From: Pseudomonadota bacterium
GTDB lineage: Bacteria; Pseudomonadota; Alphaproteobacteria; Rhodobacterales; Rhodobacteraceae
DNA: 64,000 nucleotides
Direction of reading: 5' to 3'
Assembly: GCA_021779835.1 (NCBI GenBank)
Contig: JAJXZX010000014.1
Span: 1-64,000 of the forward strand
This document shows positions 1-8,216 of this stretch, piece by piece (the first letter of the stretch is position 1; every line of letters starts with the position of its first letter). The notes beneath the pieces are model-generated. The model was not told the origin of the DNA. It saw only the letters and a list, made by a program, of their open reading frames with translations, and made no database searches. The position numbers were made by a program, and so were the translations under genes.

Positions 1-294
1 GCGGAATCCGCACGCTGAGCGATACCACGCTGCTTCTGTTGCGGAAGGTCAGCGGTTGAACCGGCGTAGAGGCACCTTTGTCCGCTACGGACCCGCCTTC
101 GGCTGAACCAAAATCGTAGTAGTGATAGGCAAGCTCGAGGATCACGGGACGCGTGCCAGGCGCCGTCATCTGGTAGGCCACACCAAAGCCCAGCGAGAAT
201 GCCACGTCAGTGTGTGTGGCACGAGAGAAAGTGCGAACCACGGGCGAAATCATCCGCCTGGCGGTGATGATGTATGTTCGATATCCGCTGTCAC
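1..294 (-). pseudogene. Outer-membrane beta-barrel protein, C-terminal fragment cut off by an IS element
   Basis: On the minus strand one frame stays open for about 97 codons from the IS boundary to the window edge. It reads as alternating aromatic and polar strands with glycine turns, for example DVAFSLGFGVAYQM, VILELAYHYYDFGS and SSVVSLSVRIP, which is the texture of the last strands of an outer-membrane barrel. Such proteins end in an aromatic residue, so the stop probably lies a codon or two beyond position 1. No start codon with a ribosome site is present; the frame's upstream end coincides with the IS5 terminal repeat, so the 5' part is missing or displaced. The protein family is inferred from composition, not from a named homologue. 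Confidence 0.55.
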
Positions 295-320
295 TACGCA
301 GTCGCCTCTGAACAACGTGT

Positions 321-1706
321 TCATGCGGCGATCCGAACATTTGGTTGATCGATTTCGGGGCTGACGGCGGCGAGCACGACTGCCAGGATGGCGATCATTA
401 GCGCCCTGAGGTGGGCAAGGATCTTGCGGATGTTGTGGCCGCAACCGCAGAGAACGGCGAAGATCGCGTCGCCGATTGTGCCCTTCAGCGGACAGCGGGC
501 GAGGCGACCGTCGGATTTCATGTGGCCGATCTCGGGCTCGATGGCGCTTCGGCGCTTGAGGAGTTTCGCCAGCATCGGCGTGATGCCCCGTCGGGTGCCG
601 CTGATCAGCACGCGGGTGGCCTCAATGCCGTGGCCGCGGTAGCCGCGGTCGACGACGGCCAAGGTGGGTTTCTGCTCGGTCAGGATCTCGACCTGCTCCA
701 GCGCCTCGGCCAGCGTATGGCCATCGTAAGGGTTGCCTGGCAAGGCCCTCATGCCGACGACAAAGCCCTCGTCGATGGTGGTGGCGATGCTGACCTTGGT
801 GCCAAATTCGTAGCGCACCCGCGCCTTGCCCTTCGAGATGCAGTCCACCTCGGGCGCGTGCAGGGCATAGATCTTGGCCTGGCTCTTCGGGGTCTGCTGC
901 AGCAGCCGGCCAACCAGCGAAAGCTTGTCCAGAACCCGTTCGCGGAAGGCCCCTTCGGGGATATCCTGCAACTGGCGCCGGATATCGCGGAGGACACGGC
1001 CCGTATAGCCTTTAAGCTTTTTCAATGCCTTGCGCATGCGACGGAACTGTTTGGCATGCGCGTAGCGGCCCACCTGCATCGCCAGCGGCGGGGCAAGCCG
1101 GTTGTAATTCTGCCGCAGATCGATCCCGCCTTCCACGGCCAGGGCGACCAACTGGCGGCGGGCTTTCTCATAGAGCCGGGCGTCGGTCGGATGCGCGATG
1201 TTCTTCTCCATCACGGTGGTGTCGACGGCGATACGGGTCAGGCTGTCATTGTCGACGGCCCCGGATTTGCGCCCGGCCTCGATGGTCTTGGTTAACAGCC
1301 ACTCGGCACCTTCTTCGCCGATCCTTTTGCGCCAGCCATTGCCCGGCAGGCAAATGTTTACATTCGCCGAGAGGGGCACCAGCGAGGACGGGTCGATCGG
1401 CACATGGTGCTGAAAGAACGTCTCGCCGCAAAAGTGTTGGACGTAGGGGCTGTCAATCCAGCGCGCGACCACCGCTTCGTCCGAGAGCCGGTAGGCGTGC
1501 TGCAGATACAAGAGCCCCGCCACCAGCCGCGGCGAGCTTGCAGGCCGTCCACGGTCGGAGGGAAAGAACCCGGCCCATTCGGTCTCGAAAAACTTCCAGT
1601 CGATCAGCGCCGCCAGCTTCACCAACTCGTGGCGCATGTCGATGATATCCACCAGGCGCGGGCGCAGGAGGTCATCTTGTTCTTCAGAGCGCGGACGGTG
1701 CTTCAT
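321..1706 (-). CDS. IS5-family DDE transposase
   Basis: This is a cut-and-paste DDE transposase acting on the terminal repeats of its own element. Numbering from an upstream start at 1745, the catalytic residues are D175 (VDTTVME), D366 (VVDRGYRG) and E403 (RSAIEPE), followed by the basic C-terminal segment typical of IS5. The start at 1706 (MKHRPRSEEQ) is preferred because family members begin close to that motif. One feature is unusual: between SSL and WRKRIGEEG there are about 15 residues where family members, as I recall them, have one or two, encoded by a near-palindromic segment at 1335-1379. The frame is otherwise intact, but activity with the insert is uncertain. Confidence 0.85.
   Translation of the reverse strand: MKHRPRSEEQDDLLRPRLVDIIDMRHELVKLAALIDWKFFETEWAGFFPSDRGRPASSPRLVAGLLYLQHAYRLSDEAVVARWIDSPYVQHFCGETFFQHHVPIDPSSLVPLSANVNICLPGNGWRKRIGEEGAEWLLTKTIEAGRKSGAVDNDSLTRIAVDTTVMEKNIAHPTDARLYEKARRQLVALAVEGGIDLRQNYNRLAPPLAMQVGRYAHAKQFRRMRKALKKLKGYTGRVLRDIRRQLQDIPEGAFRERVLDKLSLVGRLLQQTPKSQAKIYALHAPEVDCISKGKARVRYEFGTKVSIATTIDEGFVVGMRALPGNPYDGHTLAEALEQVEILTEQKPTLAVVDRGYRGHGIEATRVLISGTRRGITPMLAKLLKRRSAIEPEIGHMKSDGRLARCPLKGTIGDAIFAVLCGCGHNIRKILAHLRALMIAILAVVLAAVSPEIDQPNVRIAA
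1335..1379. repeat. Near-palindromic in-frame insert within the transposase gene
   Basis: The segment has TGCCC at 1340-1344 and GGGCA at 1374-1378, and inside them GGCAAATGT (1349-1357) opposite ACATTCGCC (1360-1368), complementary except for one pair. It adds roughly 13 codons to a normally compact stretch of the transposase without breaking the frame. This resembles a small palindromic element that can be translated, but I have no family to assign it to. Confidence 0.4.
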
Positions 1707-1810
1707 CCCGAGGTCCCGAATTTGCAAGGTTTCGAGCCAAATCATACAAAGCCTTGCAATTCAAAGCCACAATTGTCGTAGTATTACTGCGTAAAATCAG
1801 TGCTTTAAGA

Positions 1811-2443
1811 CTTTTTCAGCATCGACTACACAACGTGGAGGACCTGCTGCCTGAGCGCCGCATCGAGATCAGCCACGAAACGGTGCGATTCTGGCGGAAC
1901 CGCTTTGGTACGTTGTTCGCTGCGGAAATCTGAAAACGTCGGGATTCTGGGATGCGGTCGAGCCACTGGCGATGGCACCTCGACGAAGTTTTCGTGAAGA
2001 TCAACGGTGAGCTGCATTATCTGTGGCGGGCTGTTGATCACGACGGTGAAGTGCTTGAGAGCTTCGTGACGAAGCGGCGCGACAAGAAAGCCGCGTTGAA
2101 ATTCTTGAAGAAATCACTGAAACGCCACGGCCGCACCGGTGAGATTGTTCCTGACCTGATGCGGTCATACGGCGCGGCGCTGAGGGAACTCGGCATATCC
2201 GATCTCCAGGAAACGGGCCGCTGGGCCAACAACCGGGCTGAGAACTCGCACCAACAGTTCCGAAGGAGCAGAGAGAGGGCGATGCTTCGCTTCCGGCGGA
2301 TGCGAACGTCGCAGAAATTCGTCGCCGTTCACGCCTCGGTTCAAAACGACTTCAACCAGAAACGGAGCGTCTCGTCTCGCTCCATCTTCAGGCTGAACCG
2401 CGCCGCCTTTCTCGCCGATTGGCCTAGCCTCTGCACCAAGTAA
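1811..2443 (+). pseudogene. IS6-family transposase remnant with a nonsense codon
   Basis: The frame gives NVEDLLPER, SHETVRFW and NRFG before an in-frame TGA at 1931-1933, then continues with SHWRWHLDEVFVKING, YLWRAVDHDGEV and RWANNRAENSH, the conserved core of IS6/IS26-type transposases, ending at 2443. Where the stop lies, related proteins have an Arg or Lys, so a CGA to TGA change is likely. The N-terminal 30-40 residues are missing and the break lies at the IS5 end near 1794. The second Asp region reads VPDLMRSYG instead of the usual VTDGLRSYG, and the Glu motif is followed by HQQFRRS instead of HLPFRRR, so the gene is decaying. It cannot make an active enzyme as it stands. Confidence 0.85.
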
Positions 2444-2506
2444 GGTACAGCATCGCTATCCTAGCAGAGATGAATTTGCATTGGTCCGACGCCACCCTTT
2501 GCTGGG

Positions 2507-2671
2507 CTAAAGCTTGCCCAGCAAGAGGAGGACCACCAGAATAATAATAACGATGCCGAGGCCACCACCGCCATAGTAGCCAGTACCGTAAAATGGGCCG
2601 CCGCCGATTCCACTAAATCCGCCCAACAACGCGATCACCAAAATGATGATAATGATGGTCCAAAGCGACAT
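2507..2671 (-). CDS. DUF3309 family small membrane protein
   Basis: A 54-residue peptide, MSLWTIIIIILVIALL followed by a Gly/Tyr-rich hinge (GGGPFYGTGYYGGGG) and a second hydrophobic run ending LLLLGKL. Two short membrane segments (about residues 4-17 and 38-52) around a glycine-rich loop is the signature of DUF3309 proteins, whose function is unknown. The start is set by ATG at 2671 with a GGGG-type ribosome site about ten bases upstream. It stands alone: the IS6 remnant ends about 60 bases before its stop, and the next gene on the same strand is more than 250 bases upstream. The roughly 260 bases between it and the EamA gene show no further gene. Confidence 0.75.
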   Translation of the reverse strand: MSLWTIIIIILVIALLGGFSGIGGGPFYGTGYYGGGGLGIVIIILVVLLLLGKL

Positions 2672-2935
2672 ATGAAAAGCCCCTGTCCCAGATCTGCCGC
2701 GACCGTCGCGGCGCGTTCAATGCAAAATTATCCGCATTCCCCAAGTGGCGGGGTGTGGAGCGCAGTCTCGCACGACATCGCTGCCTGCCCAAGTGTTTTC
2801 TGCCGATTCCATCACGTCCGGTATACAAGCACTATCAGCACAAAATTCTTGAGCGCGGGAGGCTTCCTCCGCAACAATTCAAAGTTTGCAACATAACGAC
2901 CTAGCCTGACTTCACTCAAATGGCGGCGCGAACGG

Positions 2936-3781
2936 TTAGCTTAGCCGAAGGGCCATAGCGCCTGCCAAGATGGAAATCGCAGCGATCACGCGCCAGCGGG
3001 TGGCCGCCTCTCCCAAGAAAATGACCGAGATCACCAAACCAAAGAAAATCGAAGTTTCGCGCAGGGCCGCGACCGACGCAATCGGGGCCTTGGTCATCGC
3101 CCATAGCGCGATCCCGTAAGAGGCGGCTGTCAAGATGCCCGCGAGCAGGCCGGTTTTCCATTCTCTAGCGATGACAGGAACTATGGCCCGTCCCCGCGAA
3201 GCAAAGCCGATGATGGTGGCCGTCATGCCATCACAGACAAAGAGCCATGCGGCATAACTGATCGCCGGAGTGGTAATCCGCGCCCCATTGCCATCGCTAA
3301 GCGTGTAGGCACTGATCAGGACCGCCGTCAGCAAGGCGTACTTGACCGCTCGATGATTGAACCGTTCAAGGTGAAGCCCCCCGCGCAGCGACATCAGCAC
3401 CGTACCGCAACTCAGCAGCACAATCCCGAGCATGGCGATGCCAGTTGGAACCTCATTATTAAAAAAGAATGCTCCAGCGGCCGTCAGCAAAGGGGCTGTC
3501 CCGCGCGCCAAAGGATAGGTCTGCGCCATATCCCCCGCGTCATAGGCCCGCACAAGAAAGAGGCGATACCCGATGTGGATCGTCACCGAAGCGGCAATCC
3601 AAGGCCAGGCTGCCAGCGACGGCACCGGAACGAAGGGCAAGACCGGAACCGCCGCTATCGCTGTGCCAAGCGCCGTGATTGAGATCGAGGCAAAACGGTC
3701 TGATCGCACCTTGATCAGAGCATTCCAGCTCGCATGCATCAGGGCTGCGGCAAGGAGTGCCAAAAAAACGGTAAGTGTCAT
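2936..3781 (-). CDS. EamA/DMT-family transporter
   Basis: A polytopic inner-membrane protein of 281 residues with about ten hydrophobic segments arranged as two similar halves, the drug/metabolite transporter fold. Members export metabolites or amino acids; no substrate can be read from the sequence. The start is placed at the ATG at 3781 (MTLTVFLALLAAALMHASWNA) because this ATG overlaps the stop of the upstream hydrolase gene in an ATGA junction, implying translational coupling. A longer frame begins at 3817 but would lie inside the neighbour and lacks hydrophobic character. The HASWNALIK motif near the N-terminus is common in this family. Confidence 0.8.
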   Translation of the reverse strand: MTLTVFLALLAAALMHASWNALIKVRSDRFASISITALGTAIAAVPVLPFVPVPSLAAWPWIAASVTIHIGYRLFLVRAYDAGDMAQTYPLARGTAPLLTAAGAFFFNNEVPTGIAMLGIVLLSCGTVLMSLRGGLHLERFNHRAVKYALLTAVLISAYTLSDGNGARITTPAISYAAWLFVCDGMTATIIGFASRGRAIVPVIAREWKTGLLAGILTAASYGIALWAMTKAPIASVAALRETSIFFGLVISVIFLGEAATRWRVIAAISILAGAMALRLS

Positions 3782-4677
3782 GGCGCGAACGGGGTTTCCA
3801 GATCGATGTCGATCCACAGGGGGTGATGATCTGAAGCAATCTCGTCGTTCCGCGCCGTAACATCGTGCACGCGCGGCGCAAGGGCGGGACTTACGAAACA
3901 GTGATCAAGCTGGCGCAACCGCCGCGTGCCGTCGATGATCTTTGCGTGGGTGTAAAGACTGCCGGTAGGCACCCCCGCAGCCACTGCTGCGTCGCAAAAG
4001 CCGCCATAATACCGGGCGCCGCGATGGTAGGGAGTCTCATCAGTGATGCGGCGATATTCGGCACTTGCCGGCTCGGTGTTGAAATCGCCAAGCCAGATCG
4101 CCGCCGTCGGGCAAGCGGGTTCGGTCTCGCCATTGGTCCAATTGCGGCTGGGCTCGTCATCCAGTCCACTCCACGGCCCGCCTTCCGCTGAACTGCGGTT
4201 GTGCTGATCGATGAGGTAGTCGATCTGCTCAAGCCGCTCGGCCACGCCGACATGGGCCAGATGCAGCGAAAGGAAGCGCAAAGGCCCGGCGGGCGTAAGG
4301 ATCGTCCCTTCGAGCGCTGCGTTGCGGGTGTTGAGCGGATTAATCATTCGGCGCATCGGCAAGGCAAAAAGGCGCGACCAGGCAATGGGATACTTCGACA
4401 GCAACATCGTTCCGAATTGCCGCCTGCGATTGGTTACGATGCCGCTCTCGATCGAACTGGCATCCATGTCGAACGCTGGACCGTAAACGCAAAAATATTC
4501 CGGCAACATTTGCGCCAGCAAGGCGGGCTGGTCGTCATCATTTGTCCTGCTCCAATGCCGTTCGACCTCCTGCAACGCAATCACATCAGCCCCGGCTACG
4601 GCTTTGGCAATGCGAGACAGATTGTAGTGACCATCGCTGCCGAAGCCATATTGAATATTGTAACTGACAAGCTTCAC
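3778..4677 (-). CDS. Endonuclease/exonuclease/phosphatase (EEP) family hydrolase
   Basis: The 299-residue product has the EEP metal-dependent phosphodiesterase motifs in order: SYNIQYG at the N-terminus, ALQEVERH for the metal-binding Glu, LHLAHVG in the middle, WLGDFNTEP for the Asp-x-Asn pair, and ASDHHPLWIDI at the C-terminus for the catalytic Asp-His. Members cleave nucleic acids, phospholipids or inositol phosphates, and the substrate cannot be chosen here. There is no signal peptide, so it is likely cytoplasmic. Its stop overlaps the start of the EamA transporter gene, so the two form a small operon. The order suggests a linked task but does not say which. Confidence 0.8.
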   Translation of the reverse strand: MKLVSYNIQYGFGSDGHYNLSRIAKAVAGADVIALQEVERHWSRTNDDDQPALLAQMLPEYFCVYGPAFDMDASSIESGIVTNRRRQFGTMLLSKYPIAWSRLFALPMRRMINPLNTRNAALEGTILTPAGPLRFLSLHLAHVGVAERLEQIDYLIDQHNRSSAEGGPWSGLDDEPSRNWTNGETEPACPTAAIWLGDFNTEPASAEYRRITDETPYHRGARYYGGFCDAAVAAGVPTGSLYTHAKIIDGTRRLRQLDHCFVSPALAPRVHDVTARNDEIASDHHPLWIDIDLETPFAP

Positions 4678-5119
4678 GTAATCCCCCGTAAGCCTATGCC
4701 CCAGCTGGGGAACACAGCTGTTGCCGAGTCGCCCAACCTGTGCATCCCGTGGTGCCCGGTGAGTTATGTCGAAAACATCCGGTCAGTCATTCCCGGGCAT
4801 CCGGTCACATGAGGATCGATGCCCAGTAGGCGTCGTTATTGATGTCAGGCCGGGAGGCGTTCGTCAACTTTTCCGCAATGGTCAACCGAGTTACACATGG
4901 AATGGCCGTCGAGTTCGAGGCGGAGGGTTTGATGTTAGTCAGAGAAAGTGGCGCAAAATCATTATATCGTATACTTTTCAATGACTTAACTCCCAGAGAA
5001 GGTTCGACGTGGGTCGCGTCCGATCCGCCAGCGGTTCCTTGCGCTTGGCGCCGATCGGCGCGGTCTTTGCGCAGAAAGTGGTGCAACTCCACGGTTAATC
5101 TGATCGCAAGGAGTTTGGC
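4678..5119. other. Intergenic region of 440 bases without a supportable gene
   Basis: Two short open frames (4839-5129 plus, 4805-5092 minus) cross this region, but neither has a clear ribosome site, a recognisable domain, or the third-position GC bias of the neighbours. Part of it is more AT-rich (about 4925-4990) than the flanks. It may be a remnant of a lost gene between two minus-strand transcription units. Confidence 0.5.
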
Positions 5120-5962
5120 CTATCCGTGAGGGACGAGGCGGGCGCGGGCGGCGCGGCGGGTGCCCAGGCGCAGGAGCGCCAGGACACTGACCCAGTAGGC
5201 ACCCCAGGCCGCGAGGGTGATTACATCAGGGGCGGAGCGATAGCCGGTGAGCGAGGCGACCACGCCGCCAAAGCGGCTGCTGTCGTCGAGAAGCCAGCTG
5301 ATGTTCCAAACGGTGGCGGTATAGGGCAGAAAGCCGAGTGAGATCAGGTTGCCGATGCCGGACAGGAAGAGCGCGCTGCCGAGGAGGAGGAGAATGACCT
5401 CGGATACACGGAAGAAGCTACGCCAGGGCAGAATGCGGCTGCCGAGTTGCAAAAGCGTGAAAGTGCCGAGGGCGGCGGCAAGGCCGATCAGCGCGGCGAT
5501 GCCGGCGGAGGCAAGCGCCGCACCCTTGGCGGCGGCGAGGGTGCCATAGAGGAAGATCACCGTCTCGCTGCCTTCGCGGCCAACGGCGAGCATGGCGAGG
5601 ATGAACACCGACCACCAGTGGTCGGCCTGTGCGGCGGCATCAAGGCCCTGCTCAAGCTCTCGTTTCAGGGTGCGGCCGTGGGCGCGCATCCAAAGGACCA
5701 TCTGCACGATCAGGCCCGCCGCAATGAACAGCATGGCGGTCATCAGGTAATCTTGCGCATCGGCGGGCAGCACCTCGGAGAAGCCGAGGATGCCGAGCGC
5801 GAAGGCGAAGGCGAGGGCGAAGCCGGCAACGACGCCGCCCCAGAGGTATGCCTTGGCGCGCGCACCCGCATTATTGCGCGCGAGCCAAGTTAACAGGATG
5901 CCGATGACCAGCAGCGCCTCGATGCTTTCTCGCCACAGGATGAAGATGATCTGACCGCTCAT
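5120..5962 (-). CDS. FTR1-family iron permease
   Basis: An integral membrane protein of 280 residues with seven predicted membrane segments. It carries the two iron-binding Arg-Glu motifs of the FTR1/EfeU family: RESIE at residues 11-15 and REGSE at 129-133. The family moves iron across the inner membrane, usually with a periplasmic oxidising or binding partner. Here the partner is the cupredoxin-like gene just upstream, 15 bases away, and a strong GGAGG ribosome site precedes the ATG. It matches the C component of the FtrABCD system known from Brucella, but no P19 protein (A) or ferredoxin (D) gene is next to it. Confidence 0.85.
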   Translation of the reverse strand: MSGQIIFILWRESIEALLVIGILLTWLARNNAGARAKAYLWGGVVAGFALAFAFALGILGFSEVLPADAQDYLMTAMLFIAAGLIVQMVLWMRAHGRTLKRELEQGLDAAAQADHWWSVFILAMLAVGREGSETVIFLYGTLAAAKGAALASAGIAALIGLAAALGTFTLLQLGSRILPWRSFFRVSEVILLLLGSALFLSGIGNLISLGFLPYTATVWNISWLLDDSSRFGGVVASLTGYRSAPDVITLAAWGAYWVSVLALLRLGTRRAARARLVPHG

Positions 5963-5977
5963 CGGCGTCGCCTCCGC

Positions 5978-6328
5978 TTAGTTCGCTACGATCACGCCAT
6001 GCGCAGTGGCGAGGTTTTCGTGGAATTCGTCAACGAATTCATACTCGCCTGCGGGCAATCCGCGAAGCTCAACCTTGATCTCGGCGCCGGGGGCCACGGC
6101 TTTTTCTTTGTGGAGGCGTTTGCTTTCGAACTCTGCGCCGGTTTTGCCGGTGTTGCGCACGGTGACGGTAACGGTGGTGCCCTTCGGGACTTCGAGGCGC
6201 TGCGGGGTGATGAGGCCGTCGTTGAAGGTGATGATCAAGGGCGCGGTGTCGGCGCGAACCGCAATCGGTGCGGTGCAAAGCGCGAGGCTGAGCGCGAGCA
6301 GGGTTTGGCGGGCAAGGGACAAAGACAT
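5978..6328 (-). CDS. Periplasmic cupredoxin-domain protein of the FTR1 iron uptake unit
   Basis: A 116-residue exported protein with a signal peptide of about 26 residues ending AVRADT. The mature part is a small beta-rich cupredoxin-like domain (FNDGLITPQRLEVPKGTTVTV, EFVDEFHENLATAHGVIVAN). It lacks an obvious full blue-copper ligand set, but has Met/His/Glu-rich ends (LHKEKAV, DEFHENLATAH) as in the FtrB-type partners of FTR1 permeases. Transcription with the permease downstream (15-base gap) supports a joint role in ferrous iron oxidation or delivery. The start has a GGAG site eight bases upstream. The putative operator at 6384-6398 lies in its leader. Confidence 0.75.
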   Translation of the reverse strand: MSLSLARQTLLALSLALCTAPIAVRADTAPLIITFNDGLITPQRLEVPKGTTVTVTVRNTGKTGAEFESKRLHKEKAVAPGAEIKVELRGLPAGEYEFVDEFHENLATAHGVIVAN

Positions 6329-6383
6329 CGGGCAGGCTCCACAACAATGGGTCAGGGCCGCAGCCCGGTGAGGGATTTGTAGC

Positions 6384-6398
6384 CGACTAATTCAGTCA
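6384..6398. promoter_or_regulatory. Possible iron-responsive operator (TGA-N9-TCG)
   Basis: The sequence CGACTAATTCAGTCA, about 55 bases upstream of the cupredoxin gene, is a near-perfect inverted repeat (GACT...AGTC core). Read on the minus strand it is TGA-N9-TCG, one base from the Iron-Rhodo box TGA-N9-TCA associated with RirA-type iron regulation in Rhodobacterales. The assignment rests on the motif and on the iron-uptake genes behind it. Confidence 0.35.
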
Positions 6399-6515
6399 GG
6401 TAAAGATTAAAGTCGAGCAAATCACTCTGGATTGAGGGCGCGTCACGGGGGCTTCGGACTTGCCGCAGATCTGAACGAACCCCCCCGCCGGTCGGGTGAC
6501 GGGCGGGGGGATGTT

Positions 6516-8117
6516 TCAGTGTTGGCCGAACTTCAGGATCTGCTGGGCATGGATCTGACCCAGCCAGGTTTCCGTCAGCGGCGCGCCATCTTTGGCAAGG
6601 TAGGCGCGCACGTCGAAGGTTTCCATCGCGGCGGGCGCCTTCAGATCGAAGATCAGGCGCCAGTTGTCGGTGCCGACCACTGGCAGGACATAGGCGTTGA
6701 TGACCACTACCCCCGGAGGTGCCGAGACCATCGCTTTGACGCCGTCCTTCTGGGTCAGGCCGGTCAGCGTCGGGCCAGCGAAGTCGACGGCGTATTTCAG
6801 TTGACCCGCGGGGTGGGGCTGGCCGGGAACACCGCCGCGACCGATGCGGGTGGCGACCGTCTTGGCCAGCTTCCAATCCACCGGCTCTTGGCGGCCCCAG
6901 TAGAGCTTGTAGTCGAGCGAGACGGTGGAGCCTGCCTTCGGTTCGTCCTTCGGCACCCAATAGGCGACGATATTGTCAAAGATTTCGTCGTCGGTCGGGA
7001 TTTCGACCAGTTGCACCGCACCTTTGCCCCAGTTGCCGATCGGCTCGACCCAGACCGAGGGGCGTTTGTTGTAGAACACTCCGTCGTCCTGATAATGCGC
7101 GAAATCGCGGTCGCGTTGGATCAGGCCGAAGCCTTTGGGGTTGGTGTCAGAAAAGCTGGAGGTGACAACGCGGTTGGGGTCGTTCAGCGGACGCCAGATA
7201 TGTTCGCCCGCGCCGGTAATCATCGACAGACCGTCCGAGTCATGCACCTCGGGTCGCCAGTCGAAGCCTTGCAGGCGGTTCGCCTCGGAATACCAGAACA
7301 TCGAGGTGAGCGGCGCGATTCCAAGTCGACCGACCGGGTCACGGAAGAACAGGCGGCTGGCGATCTCCATGATCTGGCCGTCGCTGTCGCGCGCTTTGAT
7401 GCGGTAGGCGCCAGTGACGCTGGGGCCATCCATCAGCGCGTAGATGGTGACGGCGCCGTCAGTGCCGCCCTCAATGTAAAACTCGGTGAAGCGGGGGAAT
7501 TCCTCGGGCTGGGCCATGCCGGTGTTCAGCGCCACGGCGCGCGCCGACAGGCCATATTGGCGATCCGCCCCATCCGTGCGGAAATAGGCCGCGCCAAGGA
7601 AGGACACCCAATCGGTTTTCAGATCGGGCCGCATCAGGCGAAAGCCGGCAAAGCCCGCCTCGGCTTGGATGGCACGGGCCGGGCTGTCTTTCGGCATGTC
7701 GAAATAATCGGTGGAATAGAGAACTTCGCGTTCCTTGCCGTCGGCTACGATGTGCATGCCGACCGGATTGCGGAAATAGGTGCCCTCGTGAAAGAACTGG
7801 ATCGGGACCGAGCCCGCCATGATCGTCGCCTCAGGCTTGAACTGGATGTGCCAGTAGGCGTCATAGTCGATCTTGTCGTAAAGCGCGGGGTGCAGCACCT
7901 TGTGCGCCTCATAGGGCTTTTTCGCCAGTGCATCCGCTTGGGCGATCAGGGTGTAAAAGGTGAAGGGCTGGGCAGGGCCGAGCTTTGGCGTGAAGGTGGC
8001 TGGCGTGTCGGCGCGCACGGTCGCAGGCAGGGTCAGTGCGAGGCCAAGGACGAAGGCGGCGAGGGGCCGCAGCAAGCTCAGGGCGTGAAGCCGAGGGCGC
8101 GGGAGGGCGTGGGGCAA
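6516..8117 (-). CDS. opgG: Periplasmic glucan biosynthesis protein OpgG/OpgD type
   Basis: The product matches the MdoG/OpgG family needed to build osmoregulated periplasmic glucans. It has an N-terminal signal peptide (about 35 residues, AAFVLGLALTLPATVRA), then a large beta-sandwich domain with conserved segments YDAYWHIQFKP, FFHEGTYF, LTSMFWYSEANRL, GAGEHIWRPLNDP and VYWVP-like repeats, and a C-terminal immunoglobulin-like domain. I place the start at the TTG at 8117, which has GGAGA six bases upstream and gives a clean signal peptide (533 residues). An upstream in-frame TTG at 8216 would add 33 residues ahead of the signal and directly abut the previous gene. No opgH glucosyltransferase follows, which is unusual for this operon. 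Confidence 0.85.
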   Translation of the reverse strand: MPHALPRPRLHALSLLRPLAAFVLGLALTLPATVRADTPATFTPKLGPAQPFTFYTLIAQADALAKKPYEAHKVLHPALYDKIDYDAYWHIQFKPEATIMAGSVPIQFFHEGTYFRNPVGMHIVADGKEREVLYSTDYFDMPKDSPARAIQAEAGFAGFRLMRPDLKTDWVSFLGAAYFRTDGADRQYGLSARAVALNTGMAQPEEFPRFTEFYIEGGTDGAVTIYALMDGPSVTGAYRIKARDSDGQIMEIASRLFFRDPVGRLGIAPLTSMFWYSEANRLQGFDWRPEVHDSDGLSMITGAGEHIWRPLNDPNRVVTSSFSDTNPKGFGLIQRDRDFAHYQDDGVFYNKRPSVWVEPIGNWGKGAVQLVEIPTDDEIFDNIVAYWVPKDEPKAGSTVSLDYKLYWGRQEPVDWKLAKTVATRIGRGGVPGQPHPAGQLKYAVDFAGPTLTGLTQKDGVKAMVSAPPGVVVINAYVLPVVGTDNWRLIFDLKAPAAMETFDVRAYLAKDGAPLTETWLGQIHAQQILKFGQH

Positions 8118-8216
8118 GATCGTCTCCAATAGGGCAGGCGGAAGTCGCTCGTCCCGAGGGAGAGCTGCGCGGTCGATATATCCTGTATTGTCGCTGCCGG
8201 AAAGAGTTCTGCGCAA

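Larger units (their letters stand above)
295..1793 (-). mobile_element. IS5-family insertion sequence
   Basis: A single transposase gene is flanked by a short inverted repeat: TACGCAGT at 295-302 and ACTGCGTA at 1786-1793, with a further partial match (ACAA) inside each end. The element sits between a truncated outer-membrane gene and a truncated IS6 transposase. No matching direct repeat is visible outside the two ends, which fits insertion followed by a flanking deletion or recombination. The exact ends are my inference from the short repeat. Confidence 0.65.

Noticed and set aside
6432-8132. A long plus-strand frame opposite opgG
   Set aside because: opgG is clearly coding with a signal peptide and family motifs; the opposite frame has no motif.
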